Shown here: piece by piece, positions 28,286 through 37,902 of the stretch
How positions within the stretch are numbered: position 1 is the stretch's first letter
Layout: each line of letters begins with the position of its first letter
Position numbers and translations under genes: made by a program
Origin: Deltaproteobacteria bacterium
GTDB lineage: Bacteria; Desulfobacterota; Deferrisomatia; Deferrisomatales; BM512
Direction of reading: 5' to 3'
Length of the DNA: 64,000 bases
NCBI GenBank assembly: GCA_030591565.1
Contig: JAUVAU010000004.1
Location: forward strand, 1 to 64,000
Notes under the pieces: generated by a model
Seen by the model: only the letters and a program-made list of their open reading frames with translations
Told to the model about the DNA's origin: nothing
The model's database searches: none

Positions 28286-29110
28286 CTAGACCTCGAACTC
28301 TTCTCCCAGATACGCCTTTATTACCACTGGATTGTCCTTGATCGCCTGGGGTATGCCCTCGGCGATCTTCCTGCCGAAATCCACCACGAAGATGCGGTCC
28401 GAGAGGCTCATCACCAGCTTCATGTCATGCTCGATGAGGAGAATTGATATCCCGTCCTCGTCCCGTATCTGCGTAATCAGCTCGTCCAGCTCAGTGGTCT
28501 CCTGGGGGTTCATCCCCGCAGCGGGCTCGTCGAGGAGGAGCAGGAAGGGGTCGGTGGCCAGGGCCCTGGCGATTTCCAGCCTGCGTTGCGCGCCGTAGGG
28601 CAGGTTCTTCGCCAGATCGTTGACGTGCTTTTTCAGCCCCATCTTTTGCAGCAGTTTATAGCTGATGGAGATGGTCTCGCGCTCTTCAGCACGGGTGGCC
28701 GGACCACGAAATATAGCGCCTATGACGCCTGCGCTGGTTCGGCAATGGCGGCCCACCATGACATTTTCCAGCGCTGTCATGTTGGGGAAGAGACGGATAT
28801 TCTGGAAGGTTCGCGCCATCCCCCTGATCGTGATCTGATTGGGCTTCAGCCCGTTAAGCCGTTGCGGCTCCATCCCGGGCGGTATTACCATCACGTCGCC
28901 GCCGGTGGGCGGGTAGATGCCGGTGATGCAGTTGAAAAAAGTCGTCTTGCCTGCGCCGTTGGGGCCGATCAGCGCGACTATTTCACCCTGACGCACATCC
29001 AGATCAACCGTATCGACGGCGCGCAGGCCGCCAAAATCCATCGTCAGGCCGCTTACATTCAATACCTTGTCAGCCATCGGCCCCCTCCTCGTCCAGCCCG
29101 TGGAATTCAT
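28286..29110 (-). CDS. livG: Branched-chain amino acid ABC transporter ATP-binding protein
   Basis: GPNGAGKTTFFNCITGIYPPTGG, YGAQRRLEIARALATDPFLLLLDEPAAGMNP. Confidence 0.95.
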   Translation of the reverse strand: MNSTGWTRRGPMADKVLNVSGLTMDFGGLRAVDTVDLDVRQGEIVALIGPNGAGKTTFFNCITGIYPPTGGDVMVIPPGMEPQRLNGLKPNQITIRGMARTFQNIRLFPNMTALENVMVGRHCRTSAGVIGAIFRGPATRAEERETISISYKLLQKMGLKKHVNDLAKNLPYGAQRRLEIARALATDPFLLLLDEPAAGMNPQETTELDELITQIRDEDGISILLIEHDMKLVMSLSDRIFVVDFGRKIAEGIPQAIKDNPVVIKAYLGEEFEV

Positions 29111-30281
29111 AGGACCGCCTCACGTTGGAGATGAACCCCTGGGGTCTGAAGAGCATCATGAGGACCATGGCCGCGCCAAAGAGCAGCATGCGGTATTCGC
29201 CCAGTATCCGCACATATTCGGGCAGGAGCTTCAGCACGAAAGCCGCCAGGATGACGCCGAGTATCGACCCCTGTCCGCCCAATACGACGATGGAGAGAAT
29301 CAATACCGATTCCCAGAACTCAAAACTCTTTGGATTGATGAAGCCCGACTTGGCGGCGAAGACGACTCCGGCCATCCCGGCCCAGGTCGCTCCCACGGCA
29401 AACGCCGCCAGCTTGGTCTTCATCCGGTCGATGCCCATGGCCTGACAGGCGATCTCGTCTTCGCGCAGCGCCAGCCAGCTTCTGCCCAGGCGCGAGTTTT
29501 GAATTCTGTTGACGACGAAAATGGTGAAGACGAGCATAGCTATAATTACGTAGTAGATAAGGACGGTTGAGTCGCTGCGGCTTAGCACGTCGCCAAAAAG
29601 CGTCGGGCCGGGGATGTTGGCGATACCGCTCGGGCCGTGGCTGAGATCATCCCAGTTCTCAAGGATCAATCTGATTATCTCGCCAAATCCAAGAGTGACG
29701 ATTGCCAGGTAGTCACCGCGCAGCCGCAATACCGGAATGCCCAGCAGTATCCCAAACACTGCCCCCAGCCCCGCGCCAAGCGGCAGCGCCGCCCAAAAGC
29801 TCAAGCCGAAGTGGAAGTTTAAAAGTGCGTAGGCGTATGCCCCCACGGCGTAGAAGGCCACATAGCCAAGGTCCAGCAGTCCGGCAAGCCCGACGACGAT
29901 GTTGAGGCCAAGGCCCAGCACTATGAAAATCAGTGCACTTATCAGCGGCTGCATATGCTTTTCGCTCAGCACCAGCGGACCCAGCAGCGCCGCTACAGTG
30001 CCCACCGCTATGAGCGGCTTGTAGATCGCCGGTTCGTTCATGACCCGGTCGGTCCACTTGGTCAGCGCGCCCTTGGTCGTGAGGGTCCCTTCTTCCTTTT
30101 TCTGAAGCAGGTAGCGCCAGAGCCAGGAGAGGAAGAAGAAGGTCACGCCGACGATTAGCATGTTGTGCCAGCGCCACTCGACGGTGTTCTCGATGGTGTT
30201 TACCTTCACCACCATCAGCGGGAAGGTCAGGAAGATGAACCAGACAGCGGCAATTAAGGATTTTCTGATCTCGGCGACCAT
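29070..30281 (-). CDS. livM: Branched-chain amino acid ABC transporter permease
   Basis: LGLNIVVGLAGLLDLGYVAFYAVGAYAYALL; GDYLAIVTLGFGEIIRLIL. Confidence 0.94.
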   Translation of the reverse strand: MVAEIRKSLIAAVWFIFLTFPLMVVKVNTIENTVEWRWHNMLIVGVTFFFLSWLWRYLLQKKEEGTLTTKGALTKWTDRVMNEPAIYKPLIAVGTVAALLGPLVLSEKHMQPLISALIFIVLGLGLNIVVGLAGLLDLGYVAFYAVGAYAYALLNFHFGLSFWAALPLGAGLGAVFGILLGIPVLRLRGDYLAIVTLGFGEIIRLILENWDDLSHGPSGIANIPGPTLFGDVLSRSDSTVLIYYVIIAMLVFTIFVVNRIQNSRLGRSWLALREDEIACQAMGIDRMKTKLAAFAVGATWAGMAGVVFAAKSGFINPKSFEFWESVLILSIVVLGGQGSILGVILAAFVLKLLPEYVRILGEYRMLLFGAAMVLMMLFRPQGFISNVRRSYEFHGLDEEGADG

Positions 30282-30287
30282 GACCGG

Positions 30288-31112
<825 letters not shown>

Positions 31113-31279
31113 CGTGTAGCCCAGGGCGATAAGGGCGTAGATAGACCCCTTCCTGAGACCGATCAGAAAATATTCAAGAAATGCTTATAGGCTGTCAGCG
31201 TCCAAGAACTTCTACCTGCTGCTTTTAAGCGGCACCTTCCGGCAAGGGGAAGGCCCCTATGGGATTGATTGAAATAATG

Positions 31280-31309
31280 GAGAGGGCAGACCCTTTGGCC
31301 TGCCCTCTC
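31280..31309 (-). terminator. Hairpin downstream of livK, upstream of livH
   Basis: GAGAGGGCAG-accctttggc-CTGCCCTCTC. Confidence 0.75.
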
Positions 31310-31325
31310 ATTCGTTTTACCTTAT

Positions 31326-32444
31326 CTACTTCTGCTCTACGTATTTGCCGTTGGTGACTTTGTACATGGAGAAACCGACGCCGATGGCGTCGCCCTTCTC
31401 GTCAAAGCTGATCTTGCCGACGGGGGTTTCCACGAACTCGGTACGAAGCGCCTTGGTGACGGCATCGTAATCGGTGGAGCCCGCTTTTTCGATGGCATTG
31501 AGGAGCGCCATCGTCGCAGCGTAGCCCTCTTTGTAGAAAGCGCCGGGGTCTTCGCCGTACTTGTCTTTGTGGAGCTTCTCGACTTTTTTGTAGAGGTCAA
31601 GATAGGAGACGTCCTGGGGACCGGAAGCGTAGACGCCCTCGGCGAACTCGCCGGCCACCTTGATGAAGGTGTTATCTTTTACGCCATCGTCGGAGATGAA
31701 GAAGGTGTCCATCTTCTTCTTGCGCATCTGGGTCACGATCTTGGAGGCTTCGGGGTGGTAGCCGCCGAAGATGACCGCGTCGGCTTTTTCGCCCTTGATC
31801 TTCTGGACGATGGCGGAGTAGTCGACCGCGCCGGGGGTCACGCCTTCAAAAAGCACAACTTCCACGCCGTCGGTTCTTTCGAGGAACATCTTGGCGAACT
31901 CGGCGTAGCCCTTACCATAGTCGCCCTTGTCGTGGATGACGGCGACGCGCTTGGCGCCAAGGGTCTTGACGGTGAAGTTGACGCCCAGCATCGCCTGCAT
32001 GTCATCGGAAGCGATGGTGCGAAAAAAGTTGGGGTAGTCGCCGCTCTGGGTCAGGCCGGGGTTGGTGGCCGAGGGTGACATGGTTACGATGCCGGCGTCC
32101 TTGTAGATACCCAGCGCGGGCTTGGTCGCGCCCGAACAGATGTGGCCCAGCACCACGTCGGCGCCGTCGGCGACCAGCTTGGCGGCCACGTTGGTGGCGA
32201 TTTCGGCTTTACACACGTCATCTTCGACCAGCAACTCAACCTGCTTGCCGAGGACGCCGCCAGCTGCGTTGATTTCAGCGATGGCGAATTCAGCCGCGCG
32301 CACGGTGGGGATGCCGTAGGAGGCCAGGTCGCCGCTGTGGGGGCCTGCCACGCCGAGTTTGATCGTGTCTGCGGCGATGCCGGAGACAGCGAAGGTTAGG
32401 GTGACGAGTGCTGCCAGTGCCAGAGTTCTGAACTTTGTTTTCAT
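31326..32444 (-). CDS. livK: Branched-chain amino acid ABC transporter substrate-binding protein
   Basis: Signal peptide; IKLGVAGPHSGDLASYGIPTVRAAEFAIAEINAAGGVLGKQVELLVEDD. Confidence 0.94.
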   Translation of the reverse strand: MKTKFRTLALAALVTLTFAVSGIAADTIKLGVAGPHSGDLASYGIPTVRAAEFAIAEINAAGGVLGKQVELLVEDDVCKAEIATNVAAKLVADGADVVLGHICSGATKPALGIYKDAGIVTMSPSATNPGLTQSGDYPNFFRTIASDDMQAMLGVNFTVKTLGAKRVAVIHDKGDYGKGYAEFAKMFLERTDGVEVVLFEGVTPGAVDYSAIVQKIKGEKADAVIFGGYHPEASKIVTQMRKKKMDTFFISDDGVKDNTFIKVAGEFAEGVYASGPQDVSYLDLYKKVEKLHKDKYGEDPGAFYKEGYAATMALLNAIEKAGSTDYDAVTKALRTEFVETPVGKISFDEKGDAIGVGFSMYKVTNGKYVEQK

Positions 32445-32490
32445 TTCCCTTTGTCCTCCTCGCCGTCAGCCACAACGGCTTTGTGGGGGT

Positions 32491-33198
32491 TTAAATACCC
32501 AGGTATGCTTTCTTTATCTCTTCGTTTGCGGCCAGGTTCGCCGCCGTATCCTGCATGGTGATCACACCGTTTTCCATGACGTAGCCACGGTGTGAGACCT
32601 GTAACGCCAGATTCGCGTTCTGCTCGACCAGGAAGATCGTCGTGCCGTGCTCGGAGTTGATCTTCCTTATGATGTCAAAAATCCTCTGGACGATAATCGG
32701 CGCAAGTCCAAGGCTGGGCTCGTCGAGGAGCAGCAGCTGTGGCCGCGCCATGAGCGCCCTGGAGATCGCGAGCATCTGCTGCTCGCCGCCGCTGAGAGTA
32801 CCACCGGCCTGGCCCTGGCGCTCGGCGAGGATGGGAAAAAGATCGAGCACATAGTCGAGGTCCTCTTTGATCCCGGCCTTGTCCTTGCGAAGGAACGCGC
32901 CCATGTCGAGATTTTCAAGGACCGTAAGGCCCGGGAATATCCGTCTGCCCTCAGGGGCCTGGCTTATCCCCATGCCGACGATCTTCTCGGGGCTGAGCTT
33001 GGTTATCGGCTTGCCCTTGAAAAGGATCTCCCCACTTCGTGGAGGCACCACCGCGCTGATCGACATCAGGGTAGTGGTCTTGCCGGCACCGTTGGCGCCG
33101 ATAAGGGTGATGATCTCACCTTCGGCGACTTCGATCGTCACGCCCTTCAGGGCCTGAATGTTACCGTAGTATGTGTGTATATCCAGAACACGAAGCAT
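32491..33198 (-). CDS. livF: Branched-chain amino acid ABC transporter ATP-binding protein
   Basis: MLRVLDIHTYYGNIQALKGVTIEV, GANGAGKTTTLMSISA, LSGGEQQMLAISRALMARPQLLLLDEPSLGLAP. Confidence 0.95.
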   Translation of the reverse strand: MLRVLDIHTYYGNIQALKGVTIEVAEGEIITLIGANGAGKTTTLMSISAVVPPRSGEILFKGKPITKLSPEKIVGMGISQAPEGRRIFPGLTVLENLDMGAFLRKDKAGIKEDLDYVLDLFPILAERQGQAGGTLSGGEQQMLAISRALMARPQLLLLDEPSLGLAPIIVQRIFDIIRKINSEHGTTIFLVEQNANLALQVSHRGYVMENGVITMQDTAANLAANEEIKKAYLGI

Positions 33199-33341
33199 TT
33201 TCGTGTGCCAACTCCCCAGTAATAGCCCCGACAATCGTGAACATGAATCGCCAATGCTAAAGCTGATTTAACCGCGCAGTCAAGTACAGTCGCACCAGTC
33301 GCCATGAATATTGACCGGAAGGTCGGTCAGCCATATAATGG

Positions 33342-34967
33342 TTGCCTAAAAAACAGGCAGGAGATAGGTTTTGCAAAATGAGTAAATTTTCTGGAATCGA
33401 CGCCATAACGGCACTTTACGACGTCTCGATGGCGGCGACCTCGTCGCTGGACCTGGGCAGGGTCGTCGAGCAGACGCTAAGCACTTTGGCCGAGGGGATG
33501 GGCATGGAGCGCGGCATGCTTGTGCTTCGCGACCCCGCCACCGGCGAGGCCACCATCGCGGCGGCCCATGGGCTGACCCAGGAGGAGATACGCCGGGGTC
33601 GCTACAACGAGGGCGAGGGGGTGGTCGGCAGGGTGCTGGCCACAGGCGAGCCGATGGCCGTTCCCAACGTGGGGATGGAGCCGCTGTTTTTGAACCGGAC
33701 CCGTTCGCGTGGCGACCTTTCACGCTCCAAGCTCAGCTTCATCTGCGTACCGGTCAAGGTGGGCGAGGAGACGGTGGGGGTTCTCAGTGTGGATCGGCTC
33801 TTCAAAAAGGATTCGGATCTCGACGAGGATGTGCGCCTGCTGACGATTGTTGCCGGGTACGTCGCCCAGGCGGTGCGCATCCAGCGGATGGTGGAGACTG
33901 AGAAGGCGAGCCTCACCGACGAGAACATTCAGCTAAAGCGCGTACTGAACACCCACTTTGGCCTTGAAAATCTGGTGGGCGCCAGCTCGGCCATGAGGGC
34001 GGTGTTCGAGCAGGTCAAGCATGTGGCCCCGAGCCGTGCCACCGTGCTGATAACCGGCGAGAGCGGCACCGGCAAGGAGCTGATAGCCAAAGCGGTACAC
34101 TTCAACTCCACCCGGCGCGATGGGCCCTTCATCTCCGTTTCCTGCGCGAGTTTGCCCGAAGGGGTGCTGGAAAATGAGCTGTTCGGCCACGAGCGAGGGG
34201 CGTTCACAGGGGCCACGAAACTGAAGAAGGGGCGGTTCGAGCTGGCCGACGGCGGCACCATCTTCCTGGACGAGATCGGCGAGATACCGGTCAACCTACA
34301 GGTGAAGCTCTTGCGCGTGTTGCAGGAGCGTGAGATTGAGCGGCTGGGCGGCAAGGCGACGATACCGGTGGATGTGCGTATCGTCGCGGCAACCAACCGC
34401 AACCTCGCCACCGAGATGCGCTCGGGCAATTTCCGTGAAGACCTCTACTACAGGCTCAACGTCGTCCCCGTCCACTTGCCTCCGCTACGTGAACGAAAAC
34501 GGGATGTGCCGCTCTTGGCCGATTACTTCCTGCGCAAGTTTGTCGAGGAGAATGAAAAACCGATCACCGGCTTCTCCCGAGAGGCGCTGGCGGCGATGGG
34601 GAAACACAACTGGCCGGGAAATGTGCGTGAGCTGGAGAATCTGGTTGAACGCTGCGTCGTGCTGGCGAACCATCCGGTCATCGACCTTGACGACCTGCCC
34701 GAAGAGGTGGGAGGGAAGGGGTCTTATCTCCCCTCCAAAAACAGCGGCGACCTGGAGAGCGCAGTGGCCGAGACGGTCGCGCCGCTCTTTGACGAGCCAC
34801 CCAGGGAGGGTGTATACCGCGCGGTCAACGACAGGGTCACCGAGGCCCTTGTGAAGATGGCGCTGGAAAGATCGGGGGGGGTCAAGCTCAAGGCCGCCAG
34901 ATTGCTGGGCATCAACCGCAACACCCTTTACGCAAAACTTGATGAGATTGAAAACGCAGACAAGTAA
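33342..34967 (+). CDS. Sigma-54-dependent transcriptional regulator with GAF domain (NifA-like architecture)
   Basis: GAF region, AAA+ GESGTGKELIAKAVH, ENELFGHERGAFTGA, C-terminal HTH KLKAARLLGINRNTLYAKL. Confidence 0.93.
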   Translation: MPKKQAGDRFCKMSKFSGIDAITALYDVSMAATSSLDLGRVVEQTLSTLAEGMGMERGMLVLRDPATGEATIAAAHGLTQEEIRRGRYNEGEGVVGRVLATGEPMAVPNVGMEPLFLNRTRSRGDLSRSKLSFICVPVKVGEETVGVLSVDRLFKKDSDLDEDVRLLTIVAGYVAQAVRIQRMVETEKASLTDENIQLKRVLNTHFGLENLVGASSAMRAVFEQVKHVAPSRATVLITGESGTGKELIAKAVHFNSTRRDGPFISVSCASLPEGVLENELFGHERGAFTGATKLKKGRFELADGGTIFLDEIGEIPVNLQVKLLRVLQEREIERLGGKATIPVDVRIVAATNRNLATEMRSGNFREDLYYRLNVVPVHLPPLRERKRDVPLLADYFLRKFVEENEKPITGFSREALAAMGKHNWPGNVRELENLVERCVVLANHPVIDLDDLPEEVGGKGSYLPSKNSGDLESAVAETVAPLFDEPPREGVYRAVNDRVTEALVKMALERSGGVKLKAARLLGINRNTLYAKLDEIENADK

Positions 34968-34972
34968 GTCGC

Positions 34973-35004
34973 TTAATGGTTAATGCTTAATGATTAATGA
35001 TTGA
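34973..35004. repeat. Short AT-rich tandem repeat (TTAATGN)x4
   Basis: ttaatggttaatgcttaatgattaatgattg. Confidence 0.75.
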
Positions 35005-35006
35005 GG

Positions 35007-35235
35007 CAGGCTTTTGACAAAGGTGGACAATGGGAGGCTGGCTGGAAAATCGGCTACTCGTAGCTGTCTGTCTATCTACTTACTCAGGCTGACTGATCGT
35101 TGACAAGCACTTAATTTTATTCGAGAACAAGGAAGGATATAAAAAATGACCGGAGGAATACTTAGCGTATTTCGAGGATCATTTTTTAGCCTGACGAAGT
35201 AAATCGGAGAAAAGGCAGGGTTTGTCAGCGATCTG
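35007..35235. repeat. R2 structured intergenic repeat, copy B (long left flank)
   Basis: CAGGCTTTTGACAAAGGTGGACAATGGGAGGCTGGCTGG...CTGACTGATCGTTGACAAGCACTTAATTTTATTCGAG...; matches copies A and (inverted) C, D. Confidence 0.92.
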
Positions 35236-35250
35236 GTTGAGGTAGGAATA

Positions 35251-36399
35251 ATGGGCAAAACCGATCACCCAGTAAAATTTGAACTGAACCACAAGGATGC
35301 GCGGACAAAAGCAAGAGCGGGCACCTTGACCACCCCCCACGGCACGGTACCGACCCCGCTCTTCATGCCGGTGGGCACCCAGGCGGCGCTGAAGACCGTC
35401 CACCCCGAGCTGCTTGGGCAGACGGGGGCGCGCATCATCCTCTCAAACACCTACCACCTCTTCCTGCAACCCGGCACCGCGGTGGTGGCGAGGCTCGGAG
35501 GGCTGCACGACTTCATGGGCTGGAAGGGTGGGCCGATGCTCACCGACTCGGGCGGTTTTCAGGTGTTCAGCCTGCCGGGCAGGGTAATCACCGAGGAGGG
35601 GGTGCGGTTCGCCTTTGAAAAAGATGGCAAGCAGGTGTTCATGGGGCCGGAAGAATCGATCAGGGCGCAAAATGACCTTGGCGCCGATATCATAATGGCC
35701 TTTGACGAGTGCATCCCCTATCCAGCCGAGCATGACTACGTGGCGGACTCGGTGGAGCGCACCCTGCGCTGGGCCAAGCGGTCGCTCGAAGCCCATGCAA
35801 GGCCCCAGGAGCAGGCGATCTTCGGCATCGTCCAGGGGTCTGTCTACCCCGACCTCAGGGAGCGCTCCGCAAGGGGGCTGGTGGAGTTGGATTTCCCCGG
35901 CTATGCGGTGGGTGGCGTGAGCGTAGGTGAGGGCCATGACCTGATGAAACTGGCGGTGGAGTACTCCGAGCCCTTTCTGCCCCAGGACAAGGTTCGTTAC
36001 CTGATGGGGGTGGGCAAGCCCGAGGACATTCTGGAAGCGATCGAGCGCGGGATGGACATCTTCGACTGCATAATACCCAGCCGTTTCGGCAGGGCAGGGG
36101 TCTTTTTTACCCCCACCGGCAAGCTGCGTATCCACAAGAAGAAGTACCGCAAGGACCGCTACGCGATCGATACCAACTGCAAATGCCCGACCTGCAGGGA
36201 CTTTTCCAGGGCATACCTGCACCACCTCTTCACCGTGGACGAGCCGCTGGGGAAAACCCTGGGGACGATCCACAACATCCACTTCTACATGACGCTGACC
36301 GCTACCGCCCGCGAGGCCATACTGGAAGACCGGTTTGCCCAGTTCAAACGTGAATTTTACAAGCAATATCTGGCAGATGGCGCGAAACAGGGGGGATGA
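35251..36399 (+). CDS. tgt: tRNA-guanine transglycosylase
   Basis: LILSNTYHLFLQPG..., LTDSGGFQVFSL, GIVQGSVYPDLRERSA, YAVGGVSVGE, CKCPTC.FSRAYLHHLF. Confidence 0.96.
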   Translation: MGKTDHPVKFELNHKDARTKARAGTLTTPHGTVPTPLFMPVGTQAALKTVHPELLGQTGARIILSNTYHLFLQPGTAVVARLGGLHDFMGWKGGPMLTDSGGFQVFSLPGRVITEEGVRFAFEKDGKQVFMGPEESIRAQNDLGADIIMAFDECIPYPAEHDYVADSVERTLRWAKRSLEAHARPQEQAIFGIVQGSVYPDLRERSARGLVELDFPGYAVGGVSVGEGHDLMKLAVEYSEPFLPQDKVRYLMGVGKPEDILEAIERGMDIFDCIIPSRFGRAGVFFTPTGKLRIHKKKYRKDRYAIDTNCKCPTCRDFSRAYLHHLFTVDEPLGKTLGTIHNIHFYMTLTATAREAILEDRFAQFKREFYKQYLADGAKQGG

Positions 36400-36511
36400 G
36401 AAGGAGTATAAGAATACTCCTAAGTGGTTGAAACGTCTAAATAATATAAATTAACAAATAAAAACAGCAAGTTACGTGTGCACAAAATTAGTGCAGTCGG
36501 AGTCGACCATC

Positions 36512-37789
36512 TTAACTCGTGGGGGTTTTCGAGTTATCCACAGGCCTATCCACAGCTTTTCCCCTTAGCCTGCTGACAGTGGGGGGTAGCTTGTCCAAAA
36601 GGGCTTTGGTGACGGAGAGTTGAACGAGATCGGCGGTTGAGGTGATCCTCGCTGCGCGGCAACCGGGCGGTGGTAATTTGGTCTCCCCTCCGTAAAGTGC
36701 TCTAATCGCCCGCCTCACCGCATCCTCCTCATCCAGCGCAGTCTCCGGCTGAATCGCCCCCTGGAAAAAACCGGAGGTCTCGCAATTAAGCCGTGTCTTT
36801 CCCCAATCCATCCTTGACGCCAATTCCTCGGTGATAAGGTCCGCGTAGCCCACTCCGGTACCGTTGCCGTCGCTCTGGGGTGTCAGGGTCAGGGCGATCA
36901 CTTTTCCAACTTTTGTACCCGAGAGTTCATGGGGAAAGCGCCTGCCCATTCCGATGACGTTCAAGTCCATGCAGGTGCCGGAGATATCCTTGCCGATCTT
37001 CTCTATTATCAGGATATCCAGTTCGGGAAAGGGGATGAGCGGGTAGAGTTCCCAGGCTGATCTGAGCAACCCGGATTCCTTTTCCAGCCAGCTCTCCGGT
37101 GTGAGTAGCTCGACAGCGGCCGTCTCCTTCCAGGGATTTTCAACGACAGCGACGCCGAAGGGAACCTTCCCCGAAGCCAGATGGAACTTCAATACAGCCG
37201 GAATCGTCTCGGCCAGCCCCGCCCTGTGCACCTCGACCGCTGACTCCAGGTGTCCGAGGCCGACCGCGAGCATCTTCGCCGGGCCCGACTCCACAACCCC
37301 CCTGAACGCGGTGTGGGGCTTCACCCTGTTCAGCGGAACTATATAGTCAGCCTCCCAGGCAGCCTTTTGAACCCATACAGGCACCCCCGACGCGGTATGC
37401 CCCGCCACCAGCGTCTCCTCTTCCAGCTTCAGGGGCGCGCCGACCGCTTCTTCGGTGATACCAAGGGAAGCCAGGACTTCACGTCTGCCGGCCCGGTCCT
37501 TGCCCCCGTGGCTGCCCATCGCCGCGACGATGAAGGGGCGGTGGCCGTTTTTCTTTAGCCAACCGGTGAGAGCGGCTATCAGGGTGGGCAAGGCGGTGAT
37601 GTTGCGGCTCCCCACGCACACCGCCACGGTGGAGTTGGGGGCGAGCGCAGGTGGGTCCCTGTCGAGTATCGCGGCCAGCTCCCCGCCCACATCCTCAACC
37701 CTTGGCCGGGGTAGCTTTTGTTCAACCGGAAAAAATTTGAGTAAACTCACCGTGTCTGTCCTCCAGGAGGCTACCGAAAAACTCTCCAA
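36512..37789 (-). CDS. Lactate racemase domain (LarA/DUF2088-like) protein
   Basis: VGSRNITALPTLIAALTGWLKKNGHRPFIVAAMGSHGG, NRVKPHTAFRGVVESGPAKMLAVGLG. Confidence 0.72.
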   Translation of the reverse strand: MESFSVASWRTDTVSLLKFFPVEQKLPRPRVEDVGGELAAILDRDPPALAPNSTVAVCVGSRNITALPTLIAALTGWLKKNGHRPFIVAAMGSHGGKDRAGRREVLASLGITEEAVGAPLKLEEETLVAGHTASGVPVWVQKAAWEADYIVPLNRVKPHTAFRGVVESGPAKMLAVGLGHLESAVEVHRAGLAETIPAVLKFHLASGKVPFGVAVVENPWKETAAVELLTPESWLEKESGLLRSAWELYPLIPFPELDILIIEKIGKDISGTCMDLNVIGMGRRFPHELSGTKVGKVIALTLTPQSDGNGTGVGYADLITEELASRMDWGKTRLNCETSGFFQGAIQPETALDEEDAVRRAIRALYGGETKLPPPGCRAARITSTADLVQLSVTKALLDKLPPTVSRLRGKAVDRPVDNSKTPTS

Positions 37790-37902
37790 AGAAATGTTTC
37801 CTTTTGAAGAAGTGATGCCTCTTCCTAGGTTCTCGGAGAATAGTCGATGTTTTTCAACAAACGCCTAAGCGTCTTGCTAGCCCAACACCGCTTTGTTAGG
37901 GT

